This document shows positions 44,516 to 55,959 of a stretch of DNA of 64,000 nucleotides, in pieces. The stretch's first letter is position 1, and the number at the start of each line of letters is the position of its first letter. The translations under genes were made by a program, and so were the position numbers. The notes below the pieces were generated by a model. The model was not told the origin of the DNA, did no database searches, and saw only the letters and a list, made by a program, of their open reading frames with translations. This stretch comes from Codonopsis lanceolata (Eukaryota > Streptophyta > Magnoliopsida > Asterales > Campanulaceae): NCBI GenBank assembly GCA_013146195.2, contig CM028381.1, forward strand, positions 99,041,502 to 99,105,501, given 5' to 3'.

Positions 44516-45090
44516 TGACTAAATACGGCGTGACTATAATTTCGAGTCAATGTGTTGTCGGCTAAGAGATAAGAATTAAGTGCTATAACATTTTTGTCAG
44601 CTAAATCTCTTTTGTGAGTTGAAAGATGTCGGCTAATGGAAATTGAAAAATGTCAGCCGAAGTCTTGTTCCGAAGCTTAGTCCCAAGCTAATATGTAAAT
44701 CAATTATCGTCGGTGAAGGCCCGACAATGTTTGTCGATTAGATGAAACTTGGTGACAAATCAAAATTTCAATCTTAGATATACTTTGTCACTCTTGGCTA
44801 ACCATATTTCAGTCTTTGCAATGTCATTTATAGCTTTGAAGTATAAACGAAGGTTGGAAGGTGTTAAATTTGAATAATTAATCGGTGATATAATTTTGTT
44901 AACTAGTTGAGTGCTAGGCGACAAGCGGAAGAATCTTCTTGATTTTTCTTTTCTGGTTGCTTCTAATAACCTGCAAAGATTAGAAATACAAAATATCTTT
45001 CTATGACAATATCAGCATTCCCAATTCACCTCTTAGAAATTCAAATCTGTCAGATTTTAGAGCTTTTGTAAATATGTCAGCTAATTGAAA
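44516..45090. other. Segment between the Tekay LTR and the Copia pol end
   Basis: Rich in scattered GTCGGCTAA/GTCAGC words. It should be the 3' end and 3' LTR of the Copia element, but I find no match to the Copia 5' LTR (50436-51458). It may be the Copia 3' untranslated region or another insertion. Confidence 0.45.
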
Positions 45091-45797
45091 TTATGTCGGA
45101 ACATATTCTAGCTGAACATTACCTTTTTCAACATGATCTTTTAAGAAGTGATATCTTATGTCTATAAGTTTGGTTTTAGAATGCATAACAGGATTTTTAG
45201 AAACAGAAATAGCAGAAGTATTATCACAATAAATAGGACATGTTCCCATTTGCATCTCATAGTCCAATAGCTGTTGTTTCATCCAAAGAATTTGAGAGGC
45301 GACTTCGGCTACAATATATTCACCACGTAGTTGAGGTGGAAGCCGATGCTTGCTTTTTACATGCCCATGAGATATCGGTTGTTACCAAGGAACCGACATG
45401 TTCCACCGGTGCTTTCTTAACTCTACAAGCTGCAAGGTCGGCATCTGAATATCCACATAGGTTAAAAGAAGAATCTCTAGGATACCAAATACCAAACTTT
45501 TTCAGTATCAATCAGGTATCTAATAATTCTTTTTGCAGCAATCATGTGAGATTCCTTTGGATTGGCTTGAAAACGAGCACATATACACACATCAAACATA
45601 ATGTCTGGCCTACTAGTAGTTAAATAAAGGAGAGATTCAACTATACCCCTGTACTCAGTTGTATTAATTGGTTTACCTTTTTCATCAGTGACTAAATGAC
45701 ATTCCACTCCCATTGGAGTGCTTGCTGAATTTGCTTCTTACAAGTTATACTTCTTGATCAGCTCTCTTGTGTATTTTGATTGATGGATAAATATCCC
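45091..45797 (-). pseudogene. Copia RNase H and RT C-terminus, broken
   Basis: GVECHLVTDEKGKPINTTEY and LLYLTTSRPDIMFDVCICAR belong to the region after RT. RNase H follows as LCGYSDADLAACRVKKAPVE with D-A-D, and IYCDNTSAISVSKNPVMHSK with the third acidic residue, ending HVEKGNVQLEYVPT. Stops and shifts separate these blocks. Confidence 0.88.
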
Positions 45798-46860
45798 TTA
45801 TTTAGTTTGCTTAATTTGCAAACCTAGGAAGTACGTGAGTTCTCCCATCATGCTTATTTCAAATTTTCCTTTCATAAGATTTTCAAATCTTTTACACAAA
45901 ACTTCATTAGTAGAGCCAAAAACAATATCATCAACATAAATTTGAACTAGTAAAATATTACCTTTGTGCTTTAAAGAGAAAAGAGTAATATCGATTTTAC
46001 CTCTTTGAAATCCTTTTTCCATGAGGAATTTGGATAGAGTTTCATACCATGCTCTTGGAGCTTGTTTTAGACCATAAAGAGATTTTCTTAGCTTGTAAAC
46101 ATGGTCCTTCTTTTTGAGGTCAAGAAACCCAGGAGGTTGTTCAACAAAAACTTGTTCTTGTAGATCACCATTTAGGAATGCACTTTTTTCGTCCATTTGA
46201 TAGACTTTGAAGTCCTTGAAAGTAGCATAAGCAAGAAATAATCTGATAGCTTCTAACCTGGAAATAGGAGCAAATGTCTGATCATAGTCAATACCCTCCT
46301 CCTGTCTATAGCCTTGGGTTACCAACCTTGCTTTGTTCCTAGTGACATTTCCATCTTCATCCAGCTTGTTTCTGAACACCCATTTAGTTCCAATAACTTG
46401 TTGATCTGAGGGTCTTGGCACAAGTTCCCAAACTTTACATCTTTCAAACTGATTTAGTTCTTCTTGCATAACCTCAATCCATTGAGGGTCTTCCAAAGCT
46501 TCATCAATCTTTTTGGGTTCAATGGAGGAGACAAAAGCATGTGAATCAAGAGTTTCATTTATGGAGCTGCTTCTTGTTCTTAAACCAGCAAATGGATCTC
46601 CAATGATGCTTGACACTGGATGATGTCTGGCTTCCCTAATTTCTTTAGGAAGATCTGGAAGAGGTTCAGATGGTAAAGGAGAAGAAAGAGGAATGTCACT
46701 GGTGATCAAGAGTTTCGAACCGGTATGTCGGTTCGACACCGAAGTCGAACGGCGAGATAGATTTAGATTGTCAAGCTGGCCGAAGTTGTCGACTTCTTGA
46801 AGCTCATCCTGAATATCTAAGGTTTCAGCTGGAGGAATTGAAAATGAAGGATTGTTTTGA
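45798..46860 (-). CDS. Copia reverse transcriptase, long intact frame
   Basis: Part of a 438-codon open frame (47114-45798). It holds the RVT_2 domain from DEALEDPQWIEVMQEELNQF through GTKWVFRNKLDEDGNVTRNK, ARLVTQGYRQEEGIDYDQTF, DEKSAFLNGDLQEQVFVEQP and YGLKQAPRAWYETLSKFLME to the catalytic IYVDDIVFGSTN (YVDD at about 45939-45928) and ELTYFLGLQI. It ends at a stop where a glutamine (KQT-Q/K-GIFI) is usual. The domain itself is uninterrupted, but the polyprotein around it is broken, so independent function is unlikely. Confidence 0.92.
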
Positions 46861-47850
46861 GTTGAACTACCCATTGTTTCGTGTCTCAAAAATCTCAAAA
46901 TTGTCAGTAACATCAGGAGCCTTAGCAGCCTCAAGTAAATTAAATTCATCAAAAGTGATATGCATAGATTCAACAATTGTTTGAGTTTTTCTATTATAAA
47001 CTCTATAAGCTCTACTATGTTTGGCATATCCAACAAAAATACCTTCATCAGCCTTTTCATCAAATTTACCTCTGTGGTCACTACCATTGTAGTGAATGAA
47101 GCATTTGCACCCAATTTTTTTAAAAGAAATCAATGTTGGGTGTTCTTCCTCTCCATAATTCATAGGGAGTCTTTCCATGAAACTTGTTTATGAGAGATCT
47201 GTTTTGAGTGTAACAGGTTGTGTTAACAACTTCTGCCCAAAAGTACTTTGGCAGTTTTACTGCTTCAGCTTGTTTTACTACACCATTTTGCTGAGGTGTT
47301 CTGACAGCTGAAAAATTGTGATCAATGCCATGATCATCACAGTATGTATCCAAGCCAAGGTTACTTATCGAGTTCTCACTTATCCAATTCACATTCTTTT
47401 TGAGTTTGAAGATTTCTAAATAGGGAAGTAAGAATGACATAAGTTTCATCCTTGGATTGCATCATTTCTACCCATGTGTACCTTGAGTAATCATCCACAA
47501 CTACCAAAGTATATCTATTTCCTCCCAAACTTGCAGTTGTAATGGGACCAAACAAATCCATATAAAGTAATCCTTTTGGTTGAAAGACATGGTTTAGGTT
47601 TGAAAGAAGCTTTTGTTATTTTTCCTAAAATGCAAGCATCACACTTTTTATCAGTAGGAAAGTTTATGGATGGCAAACCTTTCACAAAATCTCCTTTTGA
47701 AAGTTTTGAAAGATATTTAAAGTTCAAATGTGAAAGTCTTTTGTGCCAAAGCCATGAAGTTTTTGAAGTATTATTTGCTACTAAACAAATTTGAGTACTA
47801 TTGTTTAAAGAAAGTAAATCAATAGAAAAAACATTTCTTTTTCTAGAACC
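46861..47850 (-). pseudogene. Copia integrase, frameshifted, catalytic Glu region deleted
   Basis: A pre-integrase zinc domain (LWHKRLSHLNFKYLSKLSKG, KCDACILGK) is followed by MDLFGPITTASLGGNRYTLV and VVDDYSRYTWVEMMQSKDET, the first Asp block. The region around the second Asp is degraded. Then comes HNFSAVRTPQQNGVVKQAEA leading to KLPKYFWAEVVNTTCYTQNR: the ERKNR segment carrying the catalytic Glu after NGVV is missing through an internal deletion near 47270-47285. KTPYELWRGRTPNI and the KADEGIFVGYAKHSRAYRVY block end the domain. Confidence 0.88.
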
Positions 47851-48010
47851 AAGTAAAACCTTTGGATGCTAGAAATAATGTAATTGTGAGATACAAGAAG
47901 AAGTTCACCGACCTATCATGTGTCCGAGCATCCACCTCCTAATATACATATGTCAGTTGATTGATCATCTGCCGTTAAGCATACCTGAAATATGAATATT
48001 TAAATCATGG
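47851..48010 (-). pseudogene. Copia protease remnant
   Basis: Only the GWMLG/GCS-HMIG neighbourhood corresponding to LDSGCSRHMTG is recognisable at about 47900-47935, in shifted frames. The catalytic D-S-G is not readable. Confidence 0.5.
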
Positions 48011-48016
48011 TACCCT

Positions 48017-48916
48017 TTATACTTTTGGGTCCAAAGGGTTAGTTTTCTTTGGTAGCCAAACTTGCCTAAAATTAGGCATCTTGACTCTGTCAGTAGGTTT
48101 AAATCTAAACAGACATTCATGAGACTGATGACCAAAAGTAGAACAAATATTGCATTTGTGATAACCAGGTTTATCAGTCATTTGAGGTGAATTCTTTGAT
48201 TCCTTTTGACTTAGCTTAGAGGTCTTAGCAGCAACAAAATTTATTGGCTTGAACTTGTCGGTAGTCTTTCTTCTGGACCCTCCTCTTTTGTCAGCTGGCT
48301 GACATTTGTCAGTTGTAGCATTTGCTGACAGATTTTGAGGCTTGTATCCAGAAGACTGACAACTGTCATTGTTCATCTTATCCCTTTTGTTAATGGACTT
48401 CTTAAGCTGATTCATGTTGTTTGGATATTTGAAAGGTACAGCATTATAGACTAATCCCTTTTTCTTTTTTAGCAGAATTTCAGGTTTACCATTTGGCTGT
48501 CTGATATCACAGTTTCCATCATTTTTTGAATATCCAAGACCATGTTGGTCTTCATGATTCTTTTGTTGATTAATGATGGTCTCAACAGCAGCCTTTGACT
48601 TTGAGTAAGTATCAACAACATTGGTCAGTCGAAGATTTCTTTCTAAAAGATCAGCAATCTGGGCATCTGAGATTTTTGCTTGAATCTCATGTTTTTCATT
48701 GATGCTTTTAAGTTGCAGCAATTCTTTTTGATGTACTTTATAAAGCTCATTGATCTTTTGAAGCTCACAGTTTTCTTCAGAAATTCTTTTGAAATCACCA
48801 GATAAGGAAACATGAATTCTTTTAAGTGTTTCAAACTTGGAATACATTTCTTGCATTTGTTCCAGTAAATCATCAACACTTGAGTCAGTAACCTTCTCCT
48901 CCTGCCTTTTTGACAT
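48017..48916 (-). CDS. Copia second gag-like ORF: coiled coil plus CCHC knuckle
   Basis: 299-codon open frame starting MSKRQEEKVTDSSVDDLLEQ. Residues about 10-120 are a heptad-rich coiled coil. A Lys/Asn/Ser-rich linker follows (about 140-240), then CNICSTFGHQSHEC, a CCHC knuckle, and FRQVWLPKKTNPLDPK at the end. Such a coiled-coil extension of gag is seen in large Copia elements and would assist particle assembly and RNA binding. The frame is intact though both neighbours are shifted, so it may originally have been one long gag-pol frame. Confidence 0.75.
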   Translation of the reverse strand: MSKRQEEKVTDSSVDDLLEQMQEMYSKFETLKRIHVSLSGDFKRISEENCELQKINELYKVHQKELLQLKSINEKHEIQAKISDAQIADLLERNLRLTNVVDTYSKSKAAVETIINQQKNHEDQHGLGYSKNDGNCDIRQPNGKPEILLKKKKGLVYNAVPFKYPNNMNQLKKSINKRDKMNNDSCQSSGYKPQNLSANATTDKCQPADKRGGSRRKTTDKFKPINFVAAKTSKLSQKESKNSPQMTDKPGYHKCNICSTFGHQSHECLFRFKPTDRVKMPNFRQVWLPKKTNPLDPKV

Positions 48917-49016
48917 ATTGCTTATTTTAATGTCATCAGTCCTTGCGTCCTTGGAGAAGTTGACTTGACTTTTCTTTCAGGCTGACTTATGATTCCTTGT
49001 CCATAAAAACCATTTC

Positions 49017-49580
49017 CTATTTTCTTAACCAAAATTGATCAGGTTTGATGACCTTTGTCAGCTTGGGGTTTTTAATAGGTGATCTTGGCAGCTCATTATC
49101 AGACTCATTTGAATATTTTGGACTAGGAAAATCGTTTTCTGAATCATATATGGTTGATTCTGCAGCAAGACACATATTTGCTTCTTGCACAAAATCAGTC
49201 AGATTCATCTTCAGAATCCGTCTCAATCCATGTTGCAAGATTTTGATCTTCAGCAACCAAACCCTTTTGTTTTTCAAAATTTCGGGGAGCTCTTTTGTAA
49301 TATTCATTTTTGGTAAAAGGACAGTTTGAAGCGAAGTGACCAGGTTTTCTACATTTAAAGCACAACAATTTTTCTTTCTCGTCCTTGTCTTCATTTGTTT
49401 TGAAGTAAAGCTTTTGAAAGTTTGAAGTAGAAGGTCTTTGAAAGCTTGAGGAAGGTTTTTGAGGATTTGAGGAAGATTTTTGAAAATTTGCATAAGGTTT
49501 TTGGAAGTTCCTTTTAAAAGATTTGAACTTTCTAAATTGTCTAGCAAAAGTAGCAAATTCATCTTCATCAAAGTCTTCAT
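49017..49580 (-). pseudogene. Copia gag C-terminal part with zinc knuckle, frameshifted
   Basis: In this frame the zinc knuckle (CFKCRKPGHFASNC-like, at about 49365-49320) appears only out of frame as KKNCCALNVENLVTS. Downstream, QEANMCLAAESTIYDSEN and EDESDNELPRS-like acidic residues are typical of the segment between knuckle and coiled coil. A frameshift runs through the knuckle. Confidence 0.7.
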
Positions 49581-49762
49581 CTGACAGAGATGTAGAAGTT
49601 TTAGGTGTCTCTTCTTCAGCTTGAAGAGAGATACCTTTAAATTTTTCTCAATTTCTTGAGTTTTGAGAACTTCCTTTTCATAAATTTTAGACTTGCAACA
49701 AGACTACGTATATGAGTTTTGTTCAAGTCTCTTGCTTCCTTTATGGCAGTGACCTTAACATG

Positions 49763-50368
49763 TCATCTACTTCCCAAGCTACTAAGAAAACACATATTCA
49801 AATCTTTTATGCTATAAACTTTACCGAGAGAAGAACATCTATTACTTACCTCGAGAAATCTGTCGTAGGCATTCTTCAATGATTCTTTTGGGTCCTTTTT
49901 GAAGGCATCAAACTCTTGTATACAGTCATAGAGTTTGTTGTCCTTGGTGTTTTGGTCTCCTTCGACATATTCAACAAGAGCATCCCAAATTTCTTTGGCA
50001 GTAACACAGTCATATATTTGTTTGTAGTTTTCATCAGGAACAGAACTTGATAGAATGTGTACAGTTCTAGCATCCAGTCCATCAGTAATTTTATCTTCCT
50101 CAGTCCATTCTGACTGAGGCTTGAGGACATATTCTTCGATATTAGGAGCAAGAGGATTTATGGTGTCATCATCTGTAGTAGAAGATTTACCAACTTTAGT
50201 ATTAATTTTCATTGGTTGCATAGGACCACCTCTTACACATTCCATTAATCGTTTATCTATATTGTTCATGTATCTTGTAATTCTTTCCTTCCAAATATCA
50301 AAGTGATCTTCATCAAAAATAGGTACTTGAGTAACATTGTTTGATTGAAAAGCTTTTAAGGTTGCCAT
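49763..50368 (-). pseudogene. Copia gag N-terminal domain (UBN2 type)
   Basis: 201 codons starting MATLKAFQSNNVTQVPIFDE, 66 bases after the primer site. It has DHFDIWKERITRYMNNIDKR and LMECVRGG, then AKEIWDALVEYVEGDQNTKD and the AYDRFLEVSNRCSSLGKVYS block, the Copia gag fold. It terminates early after NMCFLSSLGSR by frameshift where the LRSLP region is expected. Confidence 0.88.
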
Positions 50369-50420
50369 GATCGAGCTTTCAAGTTGTTAAACTTGGAATA
50401 ATAATTTTTCGAAAAAGTTA

Positions 50421-50433
50421 GGCTCTGATACCA
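50421..50433 (-). other. Copia primer-binding site (tRNA-iMet)
   Basis: The minus strand reads TGGTATCAGAGCC directly after the LTR end, complementary to initiator tRNA-Met. Confidence 0.92.
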
Positions 50434-50435
50434 AT

Positions 50436-51458
50436 TGTAATTCCAGTTGGCAACTGACAAGGCTAGAGGGGGGGGTGAATAGCCTTTTAAAAACTTTGAG
50501 GGTTGACTTGTAAAACTTCTGAAAGTTGGCAGCGGAAATTGGATTTTTGTCAGTCAGTTGATATTGGTCAGCTGGCTGACACAATTGTTTTTAAGAAATA
50601 ACTTTTGGAGATAGATCACTAGATATAAAAATGAACTGAAGAACAATTTATCAAAAACAGATAATTAAACAATTAATGTAAGTAATTGACTGACACTTAA
50701 ATAGATTAAGACTTCTTAAGTGTTAGATCAGTTTGTAAGGGCAGATGAAATAACTGACAAGAGAATTGAAGTGGTTCACAGTAAAACTGCTACGTCCACT
50801 ACCAAGTTGGTCAGACTTGGATTTTTGAAGTGCACTAATTTTATTAAAAATCTAATTGATCTCTAATGGATCAGTGTACAACAAAAGACCAGTGTTTATG
50901 GAGAATGATTGAATAACAATCAAACTCGTGAGACAAACTGACTGATTTCTAAAGAGTAAGAAATGAATCACTCAGTGTTTGTCTAAACAATAACTAGAAA
51001 GAAATATTCAAAGAAGAGTATCTAGCTAAAGTTTTTCAAGAAGAATAAGACATAGAGGGAATTTCTTTGAGATTAGAATGCTTCAGACTTCTATGTTTTC
51101 AAAGTGCTTCCTGTGGGTATTTATAGATGTTCTTGAAGAGTAACCCGTTAGGAACACATTTGAATTTGAAAATGTGTTTGGCAAAGTATACGTATCTTCA
51201 CAAGATCACAGGGATCCTGTTGGAAAGATATCTTACAGAATATCTACAAAAAACACAAAATGAGAAAGTGTCAGTACAAGGAAATGTTCAAGTAAATGAG
51301 GTAAACAAGCTGACACTAAAACATTATGGTCAGCTGAAACAGGTAACTGACAAAGGATTTAAATCACAAGCTGACCAAAATGAAATAACTTAAAAGTTTT
51401 TGGCTGACAACAAGTGAAATGATTTTAAGCAAATTTTATTTTAAGGCAAAATGCAACA
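50436..51458 (-). repeat. 5' LTR of the Copia element
   Basis: In element orientation it runs from TGTTGCATTTTGCC to CTGGAATTACA, about 1023 bp, with TG...CA ends. A TATAAATA promoter motif lies at 51125-51118. The outer boundary is chosen from the TG/CA motif, as no second LTR exists to align. Confidence 0.65.
51118..51125 (-). promoter_or_regulatory. TATA box of the Copia LTR
   Basis: TATAAATA on the minus strand within CTATAAATACCCACAGG, about 690 bases before the LTR end. Confidence 0.55.
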
Positions 51459-52119
51459 GTTTCCTAGTTTTTTTTCAAGAACATGGATACCCGGGCGTGT
51501 TTATCGGGTTAAAAGGGTAACAGTCGGAATATCTCTACATGAGTGCACGTGTGTGTGTGTTATCTAAAAAGCAGCAAAGATTTTTTTTTCTTTTTGCAGG
51601 TATAAAGAAGTAAATGACCTGTCTTTTTGTTCATTTGTTGATTTTCTCGGCTCATTAGTTTGAATCCCCGAAAGGACGACGCAAGCAAGCGTGACGGCCA
51701 TTTAGATCAATAAATAGAAAGAAAAGTGGGGAAACTATCTGCTCCAAATAATTACATTTGATCCAAATCCCCAAAATAAAATGACAGAAATAAAAGAATA
51801 TTTACATATTTGTCAGAAATAATAACAAAAGCATAATAAAATCAAATAAAACAATAAAAATGCTTTAGCTTTTTTTTTCATTGCACTGGTACCCAAAATG
51901 AAGCTTCTACAAGATTTCACGGTTATGCGCACATATATACATAGATATATAAAAAAGGTAATATTTAAACTGTTAAATAAATATGCCGAGCATATTTAGT
52001 CAAAAATCCAAAAGAAAAACTTTTATATATGTATACATATAAAAAAAACAAACTGAGTCTAGCCCTCCATTTTTATTTTATCCATAAAATAAAAACAACA
52101 TCCTCAATAGAGTCGCCAC
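51459..52119 (-). repeat. Internal region of a non-autonomous LTR element, copy A
   Basis: Aligns with 54060-54588: both contain GGATACCC, AATATCTCTACATG, AATAAATAGAAAGAAAA and GAGTCTAGCCCTC in the same order. It ends at the primer-site-like TGGCGACTC (minus strand) abutting LTR copy 1. The far end is cut by the Copia LTR. No coding sequence. Confidence 0.6.
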
Positions 52120-53534
52120 TGTGAGTGCTCCATTTTTTAACCGGCTCCCCCACTATTGAAAAGCGGGTGGTTTCAAAAACCTTTCAAGCGTGTGGAATAC
52201 ACCCGGCCTCAATTGTGGGCTCAAAATATGAACAACAGAGTCGTCATCTTTATTTTAAGGAGAAACAAAGAAAAACAAAAAATAATAGATTTGTAAAAAG
52301 GGTTCGGAGGCTAAGTTACGAGTTAGAAAGATGGTTAGGCACCCAACTCGCCCTTTTGGTCTCAAAATAGGTTTTTGGGCTAAATATATTCTTTTATAAA
52401 ATTAATACTTTAAATAAAGCTTTTAAATATATATATATATAATGAAAAATACAAACTTATAGCAGCCTCACTTTAGAGTTGCAAATATATTTTATAAAAA
52501 TTTCACCATAATAACGGCTTATTTTAGTGCTATTTGTTATAGAATTTTTGGTAATATAACTGCTTATTTCGTGATATATTACTATTTTAAATAATACTTT
52601 TTCTTAAAATAAAAGAAATAAAACTTTTAAGGTACATACCTCTTGAAGCGTGAGAGTTTTATCCCGTACCAAACTTCTTCCTGGTAGGCTTTAGGGTGTG
52701 CTCACTTTGTCCTTCAAGGAGAGGGAGTCTTTTAGCTTTGCTTTTGCAGGGTTTTGGGCAGTGCAACTGCTCCTTTAGTTGTTTTTGCCTCGGGATCAAG
52801 GCGGCACTACTGCTTGCTTGCATTGCGTGCTTGCTGAGTCTGAAATCGGGGGAAGCAGTTGCTTGCTTCGGTTGGATTTGACGTCTGGAATCGGGCAGGG
52901 CAACTGCTCTTTTTGGTTCTTTTGAACCGATGAAATAGGGCGGAATCCTAGTTGGTTAGTTAGAGTTCACTTTGGCCGGAGGGTTTTAGTGTTTAGGGGG
53001 AGATTCGGTAGCTTGGCAGAGCTTTGGGCTTGGATCGTAACTCTCTGGGGAATTCTCTCCATAAACTATGAGAGTTTTCTCTCAATTGTTTGCGCATTGT
53101 CTCTGCGTAAATTGTGAACAGTTTTTTCACTTCCCGGGGCCTTCTATTTATAGGTTGAGATTGGGCTTCATTCGCGGTTAAGATTAAGGCAGATATTTTG
53201 CTATGTGTTTTAACAGTTTGTATCGCACGCTGAAAAAGTTGCACTAAAAGGTAATTGCTACAGTGTACTGGGACCTTGTGGGCGCAGCCTGGGGCTGATT
53301 TGGGCGTAGCCTATGGGCCTTCTGGGTGCCGCGCCCACAATGGGTTAGGGCTGCGAAATCTTCTGCTCTTTCTTTACTTTTTGCAATTTGGTCCCATGTA
53401 ATTCACTGTTTATGTTTTTTTTTTTTTTTTTTTGCATTTTCAACCCTGTAACTTGACATCTGTTAGTCTTTTTAACAAGTTATGATATTTTAAGGCATGT
53501 CATAAAACAAGGGTAAGAAATTGGGGTGTGTACA
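52120..53534 (-). repeat. LTR copy 1 of a non-autonomous LTR element
   Basis: In minus orientation it runs TGTACACACCCCAATTTC to GGAGCACTCACA and is followed by TGGCGACTC, a primer-site motif also known from Ogre/Tat elements. It contains TATAAATAG at 53152-53144. It is related to copies 2 and 3 through the TTAGGCACCCAACTCGCCC block, the TTTTTGTTTTTCT block and the TGGTTTCAAAA block near the end. Confidence 0.7.
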
Positions 53535-54588
53535 CTAGGTTTTTGAGAAACATGATCGAAGTTAGTGTATAAGAAAGCGAGATTCCGGGAATTGGATTGG
53601 TTAAGTATAGTGTGCCTTTATAATTAACATTTGATTCTTTTTCCTAAAAATTGGTCGGACAAACATTGATTTGTTTTGACAGTCTGAGACTTAAACCTGG
53701 AATAATGGATTCTTTCTCTAGAGTATAGGACTTTCGTATTCCACATGAATTTTGACTTCCCAAGATTGGACAAATATCAGGTGAATGACATATACTCTTT
53801 CCGGGATCCACCATTCGAATGATCTAGGAGATACCATCAAGGTTTTTAATCAATCCCAGTGCATTATTTATTTATTTTTTCATATATGTATATATTTTTT
53901 GCACAAGGGATTGGTCACTAACTTTGAGGTATAAAAATCGACCGGTTAATGAAGTGGCCTAAAAGATATACATGATATTAACGTGGCTGATGCAAGGGCT
54001 AGACTAGCTTACACCTAGTTGGCCCCTCCTTAAGGGGCACAAGACATGATAATTTCGACCTAAGTTTCTGAGTTCTTTTTAAAAAACAAGGATACCCAGG
54101 TATGTTTATCAGGGTTGAAGGGTAACAGTTCAGAATATCTCTACATGGGTGCAAGCGTGTGAGTTAGCTAAAAAGAAGGAAACTTTTTGCACATATAAAG
54201 CAGTAAAATTTTGGTCTGTCTTTTTGTTTGTTTGTGGATTTCATCGGCTTATTAGTTTGAGATTCCTGAGAAAGAAAAAGAGCGATTGAGCGAGTCGGCA
54301 TTTCGATTACATCAATAAATAGAAAGAAAAATGAGGAATATATCTATTCCTATTAATTATATATTTGTCCTAATCCCTAAAATAAAATGGAAAAGTAAAT
54401 AAAATTATTTCATCTTTGGTTGCCAAAAGAATAAATGGAATATATATATATATATACTGTAAATAAATAAATAATAACATTTTTAGCAAAAATCCCTAAT
54501 GATTTTTTTTTCTTTTTTAAAGAAACAACAAATGAGTCTAGCCCTCTTTTTTTATAATAAAAAAAATTCTCCCAACCAAAGTCGCCAC
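53535..54588 (-). repeat. Internal region, copy B
   Basis: Lies between LTR copies 1 and 2. Its right part matches copy A. The left part (53535-54060) has no coding frame. It ends at AGTCGCCA (minus TGGCGACTT), the primer-site-like sequence of LTR copy 2. Confidence 0.55.
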
Positions 54589-54870
54589 TGTGAGAACCTA
54601 GTTTCGAGCTCCACCTCGCTACTGGAAAAGCGAGTGGTTTCAATATTTTGAGCACGTAGAATACACTCGATCTTGTTGTGGACTAAAAAATGTATAAGCA
54701 GAGTCACCACCTCTATTTTACGGATAAATAGAGAAAAACAAAAAATACTAGAAAATATGGATTTAGAGGCTAATGTACGAGTTAGGAAGGTGTTAGGCAC
54801 CCAACTCGCCCTTTCGGTCTCAAAATGAGTTTTTGGCTAAAAATGTTATTTTTATATATTTAATCTAGGT

Positions 54871-54941
<71 letters not shown>

Positions 54942-55900
54942 TAAAAATAAAGGAAAGCTTGTAACGTCTACATTTTAAAGTTGCAATAAAAATATAAAGA
55001 ATTTTAACTATAATAACGACTTATTTGATAGCTATTTATAAGGAAAATAATATCACCATAACGACTTATATATATATATGTCTGCTTAGGTAGGCTTTCG
55101 AGTACCTACCTCTTGAAACGTGATGGTTTATACTCGTGACAACAAGACTTAGATAGACTTTCGAGTGTGCTCGTTCTATCCTCTTCGGGAGAGAAAATCT
55201 TTTTGTTGTTCGTTGTTTGTTGTTTTTGTTGTTTGTTGTTTGTTGAAATTTAGGCAGTGTGACTGCTTGTATTTGTTTCTTTTCACGTCGGAATTTGGGC
55301 GACATAACTGTTGTATTTGTTGCTTTCCACATTAGGATTTGGGCGGCGTAACTACTTGTATTTGCTGAAAATGTTGTATGTCATGTCTGAATTTTGGTGG
55401 TGTAACTACTGTGCTTGTTATCTGTGACCAAGTTTAGGGAGAGAGTCTAATTGGGTTGACTAGGTTTCTATTTGGACAGAGTTTAGGAGTGTTTAGGGAA
55501 GATTTCTTCAGCCTAACGGAGAGAAGATTTTCTATAGCCTAACAGAGAGAGCGAGAAAGAGCTTCTACGGAAAGTTTATGTATCCATTTCTCCTCCATGA
55601 ACACTGTGAGGAGGCCTCTATTAAAAGGCAAAAAGGAGGTAGTCTTAGCCACGAAGGAATAGAAGGCTGAGATATTTGCAATGGGCTATGAGAGTTGTAC
55701 CATGTACTGGAAAGGTGAGACTTTGCAAGGACGAAGCAACAGGCTTCAAAAAATTCAAGGTGCGACCTTTTGCATAAATGTGCGCGGTGCCCAGATGTGT
55801 TGGTGCCTGTCCCGACTTGTTTTACCTTTTAAACATTTACACTTTTCCCCCTGTTGTTCATTGTTTGTCCTTTCCCTTTTCAATTCTTCTTTTGACCCTT
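54589..55900 (-). repeat. LTR copy 2, U3 end truncated
   Basis: Begins (low-coordinate end) TGTGAGAACCTAG and shares with copy 1 AATACACTCGATC/AATACACCCGGCC, GTTAGGCACCCAACTCGCCC and CTACCTCTTGAA. It includes an (AT)n array. The expected GGGGTGTNTACA terminus is absent; the copy seems cut at about 55900-55960 by a gypsy LTR fragment. Confidence 0.65.
54877..54936. repeat. (AT)n microsatellite in LTR copy 2
   Basis: About 60 bases of uninterrupted AT. Confidence 0.95.
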
Positions 55901-55959
55901 AGGCCCTCTTGAAACACTAAGCAAGCACCTTACTTCACTTCTTCTTGTTGCTCAGTTCT

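Larger units (their letters stand above)
45091..51458 (-). mobile_element. Ty1/copia retrotransposon lacking its 3' LTR
   Basis: Right to left on the minus strand: LTR, primer site, gag, zinc knuckle, coiled-coil region, protease remnant, integrase, reverse transcriptase, RNase H. Integrase before RT defines Copia. The large gag region with a second, coiled-coil, zinc-knuckle ORF resembles SIRE-type elements, but the lineage call is tentative. The 3' LTR is not seen before the neighbouring Tekay LTR at 44515. Confidence 0.88.
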
